64,000 nucleotides of DNA from Delphinus delphis (Eukaryota; Chordata; Mammalia; Artiodactyla; Delphinidae): the NCBI RefSeq assembly GCF_949987515.2, contig NC_082684.1, forward strand, positions 47,148,006-47,212,005, read 5' to 3'. Shown one piece after another: positions 34,440-46,576 of the stretch. The notes under the pieces were generated by a model, which made no database searches, was not told where the DNA came from, and worked only from the letters and a program-made list of their open reading frames with translations. The position numbers were made by a program, and so were the translations under genes. Each line of letters starts with the position of its first letter. Positions within the stretch are counted from its first letter, which is position 1.

Positions 34440-34590
34440 TAGGCGATTATCTCCATTTTCTAAGTCTCAGCGTCTTCATCTGTAAAGTGAACATAGAATA
34501 GTTAACAAGTTTAATTATTTGCCTCCATAGTAGCTAAATATGTAAAATAGGGCTTGGCACAAAGTCAGAGCTCAACAACCATTTCTTCTT
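34440..34590 (+). mobile_element. MIR fragment
   Basis: CCATTTTCTAAGTCTCAGCG, TCATCTGTAAAGTGAACATA and GGGCTTGGCACAAAGTCAGA match MIR core and tail order. Confidence 0.7.
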
Positions 34591-35614
34591 CTTCCTTCTC
34601 CTCTTTTTCATTACTCTTAAATCTTGTTACAGACTCTGGACTTTGTACCTAAAGGTAAGCAATTATTATTATATTATGATTTTAGTTGTCAGAGATATTG
34701 ACCTTGAGTTAAAATTATAACTTTTTATGAGCACACACTTCCCATCCTTAAGTTTTGCAGACATAATTTCCTTCTTTTTCTGTGCAGCTGAATTCCTTTG
34801 AATCTCAGCACCCAGGCAAGTTACAAGGATCCGAAATAATGCTATCGCCGGCCAAGCAAAGTTACTCTACTGAGCCGAGCCTTTCGTTGAAAGATTATCT
34901 GCTTTTAAACGTCTTACAGGGAAGAGTCTCCTTTGACTCTTGGGATCCTCCTTGCTTCTTTGATCAGGATTTATTTCTTAGGTATCTTGTTTATCTGTGT
35001 TACAACTTGTTTTAGCGTATGTGGGTTTTCTCCCATTTATTGGAATCTACTAGAAGTGAAAGGAATGAGGGGGGGGGGGAAAAAGCATATTGCCTCACCA
35101 GGTGGAAGTTATTATTTACAATCAGACAGAAAGGCAGAAACAACACCGATCTGCTTTTGGTGGTCTTTACACACAATTTGGTAACTGAAAATTGGTTGGG
35201 GGTGAAGAGGTAACGTCACTGGTGGTAGCACATACTATTCCTAAGTTTGCTTTAGTGTTACTGGAAGGTCCTTCAGGGCAGATCCGATGGCTTCTAGCTC
35301 TCTTTTACCCACGCACCAGGGCTATAGATTTGTTAAATTTATTGGTTTCTTTTTTATGCTTAATAATCCACCACCGCAAAAGTCTTGACTCAAATTTTGT
35401 GGGACCCTATTTTCGTTTCCAGGGCATCTGAGTTCTTAACGTACCTTTAAACCTTAACACATTGCTTATTGCTTCCAGATACTGAAGCCATCCTGTCTTT
35501 ATTGGAAATGCTGTGCTACTCCTACTCAATTGCAAACAGTGGTAAAGGAATGCTATATTGGTGGCCTATTGTTCTAGGCTGGCAGACCGTGGAAGACATT
35601 TGTAACATGTTTTT
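34591..35614. other. unique non-coding DNA
   Basis: A G-run of nine lies at about 35071-35079. No recognised repeat or gene. Confidence 0.45.
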
Positions 35615-35630
35615 TAAGTATTAGGTTTTT

Positions 35631-35989
35631 TTTTTAAATAAATTTATTTATTTTATTTATTTATTTTTGGCTGTGTTGGGTCTTTGCTGCCACGCGTGGG
35701 CTTTCTCTAGTTGCAGCGAGCAGGGGCTACTCTTCGTTGTCATGTGCGGGCTTCTCACTGCAGTGGCTTCTCTTGCTGCAGAGCATAGGCTCTAGGCACA
35801 TGGGCTCAGTAGTTGTGGCACGCGGGCTCAGTAGTTGTGGCTCACGGGCTCTAGAGCACAGGCTCAGTAGTTGTGGCGCACGGGCCTAGTTGCTCCGCGG
35901 CATGTGGGATCCTCCCGGACCAGGGCTTGAACCCGCATCCCCTGCACTGGCAGGTGGATTCTCAACCACTGCACCACCAGGGAAGTCCC
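35631..35989 (-). mobile_element. CHR-family SINE, longest copy, internal duplication
   Basis: Minus-strand copy of about 360 bp. The unit CTCAGTAGTTGTGG occurs three times in the body (near 35806, 35828 and 35864), more than in the other long copies, so a body segment has been duplicated. The flanking duplication TAAGTATTAG is at 35615-35624 and 35990-35999. The tail side is ATTTATTT-rich. Confidence 0.95.
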
Positions 35990-35999
35990 TAAGTATTAG

Positions 36000-37209
36000 A
36001 TTTTTAAAGGGAATATTTACAGGGTCAGCTGTTTAATGTTTTTCACTAATTAGACCAATCCCTTACAGTTTGCCCCTTTGTGTTTTATGTTTATTGTGAT
36101 CTATATAACACACAAGAATACAGAGTCTTTACTATAGTAAAAAATGTAACAAGTAATTAAGTAACATTCTTCCTGGCCAGGGTCATTTTAGCTGCATCTT
36201 CCTCCCTTCCCTTCTTCCTTTTGTTTTGAAGGTTCCCCAGGCCTGTGCCTTCAGGGGACCCGTAATTAATAGGACTTTGTTCTCAGTGGGTCCTCTGTTC
36301 TCCTGGCCCACCTCTCTCTGAGTGATGTATTGGAACAACCAACGGGTCCAGGCGTTTTTATTCTCCCATTCCCTTAGGGGCCTGTGGTCTCTGAGTTTCA
36401 GGCCTTGGATTTCCAGAAATCTTAGCTGGGGAACACTGAGTGGCCTTGCCTGCCATCTCTGCTTTAAGTGCTATAGAGCTGTGAGCAAAGAACATCTCTG
36501 GAGGAGGGGAAAAACTGCCCACCAGCTGGGATCTGGAGTGAAGTTCTACCCTGCGTTACAGGATTCCTGGAAAGATGATGTCCAGAGCCAGTGCCATGCT
36601 CTTTGTAGGACTAAGTTAAGTACTGATGTGTCACTGACATCTGGTTTTCCCTGGAGATGTTTACATGCAACTGTTCTATGAAATCAGTCCACCACGCAAA
36701 CCCATCTTACTGAGAAAATGTGTGCAGATGATTTAACTTAATGACTTAGTTGAGTTGAATGGCTTCCAGTAGCACAGTAATGGGTTTTGAGAAGTTTTGA
36801 AAGAGAAGAGAGGAAAAGCTGGTTTCCCATCTCATTCAAATAATTTTCCATTCCTCAGGGGGAGAAAGGAAGGTCTGAGAATCCAGCAGAATTAGTACAG
36901 GTTACCCGTTACTTCATTTTATAATGTTTGGCACGGAAACCATGTAAGTCAGTTAAATCTGTTTACTTGGCTCTTCCAGGCACCCCATGTGGACGGGGTC
37001 TGGGTTGGAAGTGATGGTGCAATGCTCTTCTGCTGAGATGCCTTCCTGGAGAGAAGCAGGTCTGTTTTATAATAAGCCGTCCTGGCAACACCTGGATTCT
37101 AATGGGTTCCTTAGGGACCCAAGGGCTTACTTGAGCCTTTGTCTGCAGCAGTCCCTCCTGCAGATGAAAAACCTGCGGAGCCCATCACTGACTCCTCAAG
37201 CTGTTGTGG
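36000..37209. other. unclassified non-coding DNA
   Basis: No repeat or gene recognised. The 119-codon frame at 36322-36681 has no family resemblance and no splice framing. Confidence 0.4.
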
Positions 37210-37390
37210 AAAAGCTCTGTTTGGGGCCATCTGGTTCAATTCCTGCTCTGCTCTTCACCAGCAGGTGACTTTGGGCAAGTCATGAAAACTCTCTGCATCC
37301 TGAGGAGAAGTTTCTCTTTCAGAGGACTGTTGTAAGGATCGCATGAAACAGCAGATGCAAACGTGCCTTATAATCTGTAAACCAATATAA
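37210..37390 (+). mobile_element. MIR fragment
   Basis: GGTTCAATTCCTGCTCTGCT and CAGGTGACTTTGGGCAAGTC are the MIR core. The trailing part GTTGTAAGGATCGCATGAAA follows in order. Confidence 0.78.
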
Positions 37391-37689
37391 CAATGCATTC
37401 TAAAACCAATCATTCCTCACACTGACAGTAGAAGAGCATGTTTTGGGATAGAACATGGTAGTGGAGAGGGCAGAAGATATGTGAAGTATTAAGGATTCTT
37501 TGAGGGAAAATATCAATTTTCCAGACATGTTCCAAAAGGGCATGATGGGTGCTTGCAAAAAGATAGACTTATAGGGATCTGTCAAGTGCAGTGCTTAGCA
37601 GGGGCCATAGGCTATGTTTGTACCACAGTGGAACCAACCTCAGCATGTCTTAGCAGAAGGTGAGAGAGTGGAGGCTGCACCGGGCAGGT
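37391..37689. other. unique non-coding DNA
   Basis: Nothing recognised. Confidence 0.4.
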
Positions 37690-37910
37690 GAGGACGACAA
37701 CGCTAATGATCTTGATGTCAGCTGAACAGGGACCCTGTTAGGTGCTGACTTGCATCACCTTGTTTCTTCTCCACAATCATCAACTCTACTCTGTTATCTA
37801 CATTTTACTCTATAAATTTGTCAAAATTTACAGTCAGAAAGTAGCAGAATGGGAATTCAAAGTCAGGCCTGACTCATTTTCCAACCCACGCCCTTAACCC
37901 ACTGTTAAAG
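37690..37910 (-). mobile_element. MIR fragment
   Basis: Reversed MIR order on the plus strand: CTACTCTGTTATCTACATTT, AGAAAGTAGCAGAATGGGAA, TTCAAAGTCAGGCCTGACTC and CCACGCCCTTAACCCACTG. Confidence 0.75.
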
Positions 37911-39179
37911 GGAAAGAAATATAGCAAGGCTTTTGTTTCCTCCCTGAAAGTCCTGATAGAGAAACTCTCTTCCTCTGCTCTATCAGGAGTAACCCCAGAA
38001 TTCCTTGGGATCGCCTAGTAAAATACAATTAGAAAGGGAGGCGGAGATTATGCCATGTGGCTGCAATTATTGCTTATGATTAGCTAGAAGCCAAGGCACC
38101 TCTGAGAACAGTTAGTCCTTTTGAGATTTCAGGATAGATGTTTAAATGCAATACTCTGCCCTGTGTGAGGACAGACACGATGCTTTTGGTTTCTAAGGAT
38201 TCCCTTCAGCATCCAGCTCATGCCTCATCATTAAAGAAACACTTGGTGACCAGTAGAATTAATAGAAATGAAAACAACCCCCCAAATTATCTCTAGACCC
38301 TTTCCCTTCATCACTTCTAAAAAAACAAAAACAAAACAAACAAACAAAAAACCAGCTCTGAAGTTTGTGGCTCTGAGAACTTCTGTAGCTAAGCTCTGAA
38401 AGCAAGACTCTATCAGTTCTCTGGGCAGGCAAGGCCCACTGGACTCTGCTAGTGTGGACCTTTCACTGCCATCTTCCTTCTGATTTGAAACGTCCATTGA
38501 ATTCAAATCTGGGGGAGGGAGCAGATACCACCAGAAGGGAAGTGGAGCTATTTGGCTTTTCATTCACGACTTTTGGTCCTCCATGATTTTGTCTTGTTCT
38601 TCCCAGGTTGTGCTTACAAACAAACATGAAAGCCTCAACAAAATGGATGGAGAACGCTTATCTAATAGTTGCTGAGTTACACATGTCTCATAGTTTCTTT
38701 GTGCTAAGAGTCTCTCTTTTCCTTTTTTTTTCATTCCTTGATCAACTCCACACACATTTGAATCATTGTGAACAGTAACTCCAAGGAGTTTTACTGGAGA
38801 GGAAAAAACAATGATGTCAGAAGGCAACGGGCTCTTTTATCTGGTGCGTAGGTAAAAATCGTGCATTGTCACTGGGAAGATGATGGGCCTGGGATCGTAC
38901 GAATGGTGCTTGCTCAATAGTGTGTGAGAAAGGTCTGGGTGAGATGTTGAAGCTCCTGGGCCCAAAGAGATGATGCACAAAGCGCTTCAGAAAGCACATG
39001 ACCTGCAAAACGAAATCGCCAATCCTGCTTCTTTGTGAAAGGATTCTGATCCAGGTACACTAGACGTTAGTCAAGTCTGTACGTAAGAGATTGTCCCAGC
39101 TTCCATCTTTTACTCCTGCTGTTGGGGAGCCCACTTTCTGGTGTATAATATTCTTTACAGGTAGTTTTGTAGGTAAGTT
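37911..39179. other. unique non-coding DNA
   Basis: No recognised repeat or gene. Minus-strand frames of 87-110 codons (38231-38827) show no family features. Confidence 0.4.
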
Positions 39180-39400
39180 ACAGAGTGGCACAGTGGAAAG
39201 ACCCTTATCCTAGAGAACAGGTGGCCACATCCTTCTTGGTTGTGCTACTTACCACTATTTATTGATAATTTGACCTTGCCACTTAACCTTTCTGAGCCTC
39301 AGTTTTCTACTTTGCCTACTTCACAGAATAGCTGTAAGCATAAATTCAGTAGTGTCTGTGAAAAGACTCTAAAAGCTGTAAGGCACTAGGCAAGTTTAAA
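39180..39400 (+). mobile_element. MIR, near full length
   Basis: AGAGTGGCACAGTGGAAAGA, CCACTTAACCTTTCTGAGCC, TCAGTTTTCTAC and AGAATAGCTGTAAGCATAAA, then TAAGGCACTAGGCAAG, follow the MIR consensus closely. Confidence 0.9.
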
Positions 39401-40059
39401 TTTTCCTTACAATTTTTTGAAAAGGCAGGGTCATTGTTAGTAAGGGATAGATGGAATGGAGAAAAAAGTGTTTTTAATTTTGCTCAAATGTCTATGGTAA
39501 AGTCATATAAACTGGAACTGTTTTTATTGTATGTACCAGTTTTGATTATGTAGGATTCATTTATGTGACCAAATAGAAGTATGTTGAACAGGTGTATCAG
39601 TTTACAATTAAAAAAATCAGAAGCTGATTTGTTTGGTAACCACATTGTAGCAAAAGTATTGGCATACTTTTTAATCCATGGTCAAGGCGATAAAAAGTCT
39701 GATTTATGGTTGCTTTGCACTGCTTAGGTAACATTTATATAATTATTCTACTTATTTAGAATCAAGTTATAGTAATTACTATAATTATAGCTAATCAGAA
39801 TTACTTAGCTATTCTACTTATGCAGATTACTCCTTCATTAGGTAGAGAGAACACCTTCTTCCCCAACCCTGACCCCCCCTCCCCGAATTCAAATACCTTA
39901 TATTTACATAGTACTCTGTAGTTTTCAGAGCCTTTCACAGATACTACTTAATTTGAGGCTTACATAATATAAACTTTGTTTTTCTCTCCAAGTAACAGGG
40001 GAGGTGAGACATCGGTGATTCTAACAGTCCCACAACGCTAAGTTAACCGTAAGGATGTT
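39401..40059. other. AT-rich unique DNA
   Basis: Contains short A/T palindromes (ATTACTATAATTATAGC near 39774). No gene or family recognised. Confidence 0.4.
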
Positions 40060-40312
40060 GTGAAATCAGGTTCCTTATTAGATGCTCTCCCAGCACTTCC
40101 TCCCTTTCCTTGTGGCTCTTGCCACGATTGTATTTATAATTAACTTCTGTGATGACTTGGGAAAGTTCTTTCTTTCCCAGGAGATATTAAGTTCCATGAG
40201 GGCAAGAGCAGTCTGTTTGCTCACCTCTGTAGCCCCAGCTCCCCACACAGTGCCTGGCACTTAGTAGGGGCTCAGTAAAAGGCTGATGAAAGAATAAATG
40301 AGTCCAGGACAG
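40060..40312 (+). mobile_element. L2 3'-end fragment
   Basis: TTCCATGAGGGCAAGAGCAG, CTCTGTAGCCCCAGCTCCCC, AGTGCCTGGCACTTAGTAGG and GGCTCAGTAAAAGGCTGATG are the L2 3' end with high similarity. A pair of 60-codon frames on opposite strands is incidental. Confidence 0.9.
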
Positions 40313-42004
40313 TGCTTGTTATGCTATAAAGGATCTACTTATTTGAGGCTTTCTGGGAGAAATTTCTTTGTGGTCTTACTATTGCAAATAACATTGCTTC
40401 TCTGAAACCGTTTGTTCTTAGCTCATGGACACTCGCAGCTGCGTACCCATTCATCTTCTCCTGCTCTTCTTGGCAGCAGGAAAGCTTTGAAATAAATTGT
40501 GGTTGCCCCTTAGCAGATGAAGGACTTCATGGTATGTACTTTGTGCACTGGCCACTTTCCTGCTTAAAATTTGTGCCCCGTTCCTTACTTTCCCTTATTT
40601 TTCTTTACTCTCCTTTCGTTGATTATAATGCATATTTTATGTGTCCTTTATTATCTTAAATATATTTGGCAGCTAGGCAGTTTACAAAAAATAGTACTCA
40701 TAGGAATGACCTTTAATGACCTTTAATGTAAGAGATAAAAGTTAGAATTTCAAGAATGGGATATTTTCATACGACAGCAACTCATTTCAAATTTTTGTTT
40801 TTTTAATTTCATGGTGAGGTAATGACAGGAAGAAAAAAACAACAACTCAGTGTTCATACTGAGATTCTTAGGTTATAGCAATGTAAGATCCTACACAGAA
40901 ATGGGGACTTCTGTGTAGAGGGTGTGTGAGAACTAAGAAAGTCATTTGAATAGTGCCTGGGCCAGAAAGATTGGTTTCTCTTAGTCTACTTCCTCATTCC
41001 TTTAGTTTTGGAGACGTGAGTAAGGTAGGCTCTTCTCCGGCCCACAGGAGTTTTGCTTTGTTTTTCCTCTAAGCTTTAGGGATGTCAATGAATGGAGAAC
41101 CTATTTTCCACACTGAAAGCTTCGTCCAGCCTCGACCTTCTCAGGCATTCTTTTTGACTTGAGAAAGGCTGTCTGACCCACTGCATCCCCGAATTAAATC
41201 TTAGAAATAGTTCCAGCCACGATTTCCACAGCGCTCAAGCCTTCTCTGTGCTTTTGAGAGCTTCGTGACCCCCGCTTATGGGACGCTGGGAGTTTTGTTT
41301 ACACGTGAAGCACCACTTTCAGTTACACTCATGATTATGTGACGTTCGGTATTTGCTATGTCCTCAATCTTGGCCAACACAAATATGTTATCACATTCGA
41401 CCTTCCTTAGCATAAGAATGACTTTGGAAGCCCACAAGATTTTCTAATATACAAATAATGAAGGAAATGAGAGCACCTGCAAAAGGAAGGAAAGCCTCCA
41501 ACTGCAGATTAGGAGATAAGACCTAACAAAGCCAGCCACGTTCCTGTTAAGTCATGGTCCCTTCCAAGAATGTGGAATGCTATGACCGCTTGTATGGAAT
41601 GCCTGCCCTGGTCTGCTTGTTCTAACACGAGTAGTCCCTGTCAGCCAGCCAGGGAAAATCTTCTGATCCACTGTTGCTGAATGGACCCCCCAAGCATTCA
41701 TCCCAGGGCTTCCCTGACCCCCACCCGGGAGACAAAGGAGAAAGCTCCTGGTACCACTACTACCCTTGCACTAAGTTCTTTGAGGGCAACAACTACAATA
41801 GCTAGTCCCAACCCTTCTCCCTTTTCCCTTGCCGCCATTCCCTTCCACCCCTACCCCAAGTATTTAGAGTTCTTTTTATGAAGACAGTACTCAAGGTTGG
41901 GAGGAAAGAGGCTCCCTGCTTATTTGTACTAGAGAGAAATCTTAGCTTCTATTAGCCTCAGTTTCATCCTCTGAAAATAATCAGATTAGGTGATTTTCAG
42001 AGTT
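40313..42004. other. unique non-coding DNA
   Basis: About 1.7 kb with no recognised family. GTGACGTTC near 41340 resembles a CRE. The short repeat AATGACCTTT is present twice in tandem near 40705. Confidence 0.45.
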
Positions 42005-42016
42005 CTTGTACCTTTG

Positions 42017-42142
42017 TTTCTTTTTGTTTGTTTGTTTTTGCGGTATGCGGGCCTCTCACTGGTGTGGCCCCTCCTGTTGCAGAGCACAGGCTCTGGAAGC
42101 GCAGGCTCAGCGGCCGTGGCTCATGGGCCCAGCTGCTCCGCG
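42017..42142 (-). mobile_element. CHR-family SINE, 5'-truncated
   Basis: Minus-strand copy that stops at CAGCTGCTCCGCG, so the whole tRNA-like head with its pol III promoter is absent. The flanks CTTGTACCTTT (42005-42015) and CTTGTTCCTTT (42143-42153) look like a target-site duplication with one mismatch. The truncation thus happened during insertion, as for 5'-truncated LINEs. Confidence 0.9.
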
Positions 42143-42239
42143 CTTGTTCCTTTTTTATACTGTTAATTCCATTTCCCTACTTCCAAAGATGCTCCAGCTT
42201 CTCTTGGTTGCTCATTTGACCTTCTCTAGATTGTCTTTT

Positions 42240-42445
42240 CTTTCACTCCTTGTTGGAATAGCAGGCTCTGTGTTCAGACTACCTAGTTTCAAATCCTTGC
42301 TTTGTGACTGCTAACTATGAGATCTTAAGCAAATTCCTAAAACTTTCTAAGCCTCAGTTTCTTCATTGGAGGGAAAAAACCCCCCAAATCCTTATTTATG
42401 CCTGTTTCCCAGGTTTGTTGCGAGAATTAGGCGAGAAAGCCCGTG
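42240..42445 (+). mobile_element. MIR, near full length
   Basis: TAGTTTCAAATCCTTGCTTT, TTAAGCAAATTCCTAAAACT, TTCTAAGCCTCAGTTTCTTC and GTTGTTGCGAG-like GGTTTGTTGCGAGAATTAGG give the complete MIR order. Confidence 0.9.
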
Positions 42446-42689
42446 TCCAACGCTCATGTTCTTTCCTTTTCTTCTCTGCCCCCCTCCATTTTTCTCTCCT
42501 TCCTCGCCTTCTCTCCCACTCTGCCTACCATCTCCTTTTCTCCCTACTTTACTCATTTCTCCTTCCTCTTCTCATACTCCTTCATACAGCTTGGTTAAAG
42601 CAGAATCTAAAAAGGACCAGCAGTCAGATACTGGGTGGGAATATTTGAGTCCCTACTTCTGCTTTTTCTAAACAAGGTTTGCTTTGCCC

Positions 42690-43370
42690 TATGCACAGCG
42701 AGTAAAACTGCTGAGACACCGAGGTTTGCAGCAAAGAGAGAGTTTTGACTCCCAAGGCAAGCAAGAAGACGGGAGAACAAGATTCAGGCCTGCCTTACTA
42801 AGCGGAGCAGCTGGGGGCAGGGTGGTGCGTGGGTAGTATTTATAGGATAACGAATAAAGCAGCAGGGTGGTTTGAAGCGTGGGGTCTGTGGGGAAATGTG
42901 ATTAGAAAAAAGGCGCCGTAATTGTCAATCTGCGCAGGCGTAACTAACTACGGGCTGCTGCACGTGCCAACGTGGCGGTGCTTAGTACGATCTGAGGGTG
43001 GAGTTTTCAGGCTTCTGAGGTCAAAAGGTCACCGAGCAGACACTCTTGAATGCCCAGCTGGAGGGTCGGTGGTCCTATCCAGTCTTAACCGGCTCAGCTC
43101 CGACTAGACACGGCTGACTCCAAGTTCCTGGAAAACAACTCAGGGGAGCATCTTATCGTTTGAGCTACGTGCTGCTGGGATGACGTGCGAGTCTTAAAAC
43201 GGCCGTGATTAGTGAACGCAGGTGAAATGGGTTTGACTAATAGTTACCCATAGTTTCACCTCTACGTCCCGTCGGGACTGGGGAGGCCAGCCCAGAGGCC
43301 CTGTGTCCCTGATACCAGGAGGTAACAGGAGGGGGATCCCAATGGCTTGGAGCTGCCTGGACCAGGTGAG
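42690..43370. mobile_element. probable endogenous retrovirus LTR
   Basis: A CpG-richer block of about 0.7 kb. GAGACACCGAGGTTTGCAGC, AAAGAGAGAGTTTTGACTCC and TCTTAACCGGCTCAGCTCCG are phrases I associate with a cetartiodactyl retroviral LTR family. It includes an AATAAA near 42855 and a TATTTATA-like box near 42838. No internal viral genes are attached, so a solo LTR is likely. Orientation and exact ends are not determined, and a CpG-rich unique element is the alternative. Confidence 0.5.
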
Positions 43371-44899
43371 TAGTGTTTGTTTGCATTTCCTTTCAAAACG
43401 GATACAAGCATATTTAGTCCCTTAAAAAGTCCTTGTGAGGTGAAGCAATGACCTCACTTTAGTTCAGGAAGCTTCTTAAAAACATCCACAGCCTTACAGA
43501 TGCGGTAGGTTTTTAGAGAGGTCTCCCTTGTGGAACTGCGACAACCACTCTTACTGAGGGAAGGATGGAGACGTGGAGAGGGGGGAACAAAATAAAAGTT
43601 TGTATAGGTAGGTGCCTGGTGAATTTTGGAGTTGGTTTGGTAAGGAATTCGTAGTTGAGTTTTAGGAGAGGTTTCTTTTTCCTTTCTTTTTAAACCCTGT
43701 CTACTATATCCCGAGCCTCTGCTGCTTACGAAGCAGTGATGGTAAAACTACATTTACGGAAGAGATGGAGAGCACGTGACGAGGATCCCACATGCAGTGT
43801 GGTGATTAACTTTCACTTCATGTGCCCACCCCTACGGATTTGCAGTGTGTGCCTAGAATGTTGCCTTGAGAAAGATGCAGTGGCAGCACTTAGAATCAGA
43901 GAAAGAGAGTGCTACAGTTTCTTGTCAGTGTCTGCCACCGGGCAAGGCAAGAGCAGTGGGTATATAGGGATACGTAGTTGCCAGGTGCAGATTAAGATGT
44001 AAAATGGTGACATCACCGTCATAAGCAGGAAGGAAAATAACCTAAGGCTGCTCTAAAGCAGCATGTGGCTTACCGAAAGAGGAAGAGATGAGTGTTCTTC
44101 TCTTGGGGTCAGGGTGGGGAATGGAATGGGGAAGAGTGGAGAAGGCAGGCTGCTGAAATGAATAGGGGAGAAAAAAGAAGTGGTTTCCTGGTAGGGAAAA
44201 CAGAACATACATGAAGCTTAACTCTTTGTGAGATGAAGCCATATGAAACAGTGTCTTAACAAGTCTCTCCTTGCACCTGTTAACATTTAGCCTCTCCTGA
44301 AGTGGACGCCAGTAATTCAGCCGGACATATCTGCTGAGTATAAATGGTTTTCTAGGTCTCCCATATGCTGTTTCTGTCTTAAGCTATTGATATTTGCAAA
44401 GAAAAGGGGGTAAAAGTTTAATTCAGGTGTATGGAAGAAGCCTTGCTTGTCTTCGGTTCCCTTGATGAAAAGTTCTTTTTAGAGAAATTTGACTGTCACA
44501 AAGGCTCTACAAAATCTCTCCTGCTTTGAAGATTGTTACTCCTAGAGATGATAATTTAAATCTGAGGGATAAAGCAAAATCTGGCCAGGCTACTCAATAC
44601 AAACTCAAACTGGAACTGTCCCTATGTGTCCCACGGGCTTAGGTTCCTTAATATAATCTAGGATGTATTCCAAAAGGTTTTCATTAAAAAGAAAAGTTTT
44701 ATAATGACAGTCATTATTTCAAATGTTGGGTTTGTTATTATTGCCTATTTGATGTGGATATGATGATGATTTTTTTCTACGTGTCCCAATTTTGCAGTTA
44801 TACATTCACAGCTTTCTGAGGTAGCACAGTGAGGACACGTGTAAGGAATTATGTATTACAAGCCTTGTTCTCTTTCTGTAATGACGACTCCTTCCCACA
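43371..44899. other. unique non-coding DNA
   Basis: No repeat family or gene recognised; all frames are below 90 codons. Confidence 0.45.
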
Positions 44900-45725
44900 T
44901 CAAACTGAACACTTGTTCCTTTTGATTTCACCTCCTAATGTCTTTCCTTGTGCTTAGTTCATAGCTTCATATTGGTCTCCTTCCTCTGTTCTTATTCAAT
45001 CCGTCCTTGTTTCTTTAATCCATTTGCCAAACTCCTGCCATAATAATCTGGCTCCCCCTTCACTTTAAACTGTTCAGTTTCCCAGCACCTGTAGGATAAA
45101 GCCCATTCAAGGCGTTCATGCTTTGTCTACCTCCCAGCCCCATCTCTGTCCTCTCCATTCTACAATCCGTGCCTCTGGCACATCAGATCTCTTGGAGTTC
45201 TCTCTGCATTCCCTGGTGATCATTACCTCCATGTTTATGTCTGTACCATCTCTCTTCCCTTCATCTTTTTGTCCACCAGGTAAACTCTTACCCTTTGAGA
45301 TCCAGCCTAAGCTTTATCTCTACTCATCAAGCCATTCTTTCTGCTTTCCCCTTTTGCCTCTGTCATAACCTGGGCAGGATCTCCAGGCTGTGTGCTGTAG
45401 TACAGAGACGTTGTTAAAGAATTAACTGCTTCTACCAGGACCACCTGGTGATTTAGCAATTACAGGGTTACTGCCTGCACTATCAGGGGGCCTCAGTGAC
45501 CCTGGACTATTTTCAATTTCCTCCTTGATTACGTTATTCCCTGTGAGGTGCCTGTGCGCACCCGCCCACCCCGCAGCTTTTTCTGTTTCATGTACTCACT
45601 CTTCTAGCTCTCCTTCTAAATTGTAGCATCTCTGAAGGGAAGGATACAGTCTTTCCCAACTCAAAATCCCCAGCATCCAGGGCAGAAATGGAAACAAAGT
45701 AGGTGCCTAATGAATACTGAATGAG
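44900..45725 (+). mobile_element. L2 LINE fragment
   Basis: A long L2 3' portion: CCATTTGCCAAACTCCTGCC, GCACCTGTAGGATAAAGCCC, TCATGCTTTGTCTACCTCCC, TTTGAGATCCAGCCTAAGCT, TCTGAAGGGAAGGATACAGT, AATCCCCAGCATCCAGGGCA and AGTAGGTGCCTAATGAATAC. A non-L2 stretch at about 45370-45560 interrupts it and is not identified. Confidence 0.88.
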
Positions 45726-45826
45726 ACTGAGACTGTATCCCGGGGTGAGGTGGGTTACTGTAGAAATGATGTTAACTGATTTCTGATTGGTTCTGAACCT
45801 GTCCACACAGGTTTCTCTTGCAGCAG

Positions 45827-46055
45827 TGGTTCTTATTTGGGGTGATTTGCACGCCCCTTATGGGATGGTTGATGATGTCTGGATACAGTTTCAGTTATCA
45901 GGACTGTGGGAGTGGGTGGCAGAGAGGAGGGGTGCTGGTGACGTCTGAAGGGTAGAGACAAGGACTGCTGTTCCACTCCCTACAATGCATAGGGCGGCCG
46001 CCACAACAAGGAGCCATCTAGTCCAAATGTCCACAGTGCCGAGGCTGAGACCTGG
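45827..46055 (+). mobile_element. hAT-Charlie-type MITE
   Basis: Full-length non-autonomous element: AGTGGTTCTTATTTGGGGTG at the left, GGATACAGTTTCAGTTATCA, ACAATGCATAGGGCGGCCGC, and AGTGCCGAGGCTGAGACCTG at the right. The ends are imperfect inverted repeats (TGGTTCT and GAGACC...). The plan matches a common mammalian MITE related to MER58; the exact name is uncertain. Confidence 0.8.
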
Positions 46056-46352
46056 CCTTATGGTCTTGGCAAAAATTTCCTTTCTTTTTTACTTCCTGAC
46101 ATTGGGGTCCCGTCCTCTTCTTGGTTAATGCCTTCTTCTCTCGATTTTCCTTCATTCCACGGTTCTAGTGAGTCTGAAGAAATTTACTAGACCAGGAAGA
46201 GGAGAAAAGAGTAAGCTCTTTTTTCTCTCCCTACCTTTCATCTGCTGCCTGAGGCAGTCCTGCTACCCTACTCCTTACTTCTCCCGTGTCCTACCAAGGT
46301 TGAGGTCCTCCTTTTTTTTTTTTTTTTAACATGCTTAAAAGTGAAGAGTTTT

Positions 46353-46560
46353 GGGCTTCCCTGGTGGCGCAGTGGTTGAGAGTCCGCCTGCCGATGCAGG
46401 GGACACGGGTTCCTGCCCCGGTCTTGGAAGATCCCACATGCCACAGAGCGGCTGGGCCGGTGAGCCATGGCCGCTGAGCCTGCACGTCCGGAGCCTGTGC
46501 TCTGCAGCGGGAGAGGCCACAGCAGTGAGAGGCCCGTGTACCGCTAAAAAAAAAAAAAAA
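46353..46560 (+). mobile_element. CHR-family SINE, short form
   Basis: Plus-strand copy with a perfect 16-bp duplication AAAAGTGAAGAGTTTT at 46337-46352 and 46561-46576. The head is GGGCTTCCCTGGTGGCGCAG and the A-tail is about 20 bases. It is the only plus-strand SINE outside the 21-25 kb cluster. Confidence 0.97.
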
Positions 46561-46576
46561 AAAAGTGAAGAGTTTT

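Noticed and set aside
42900..43330. CpG-rich stretch as a gene promoter island
   Set aside because: CpG content is only modest and the phrases look like a multicopy LTR. No first exon is visible next to it.
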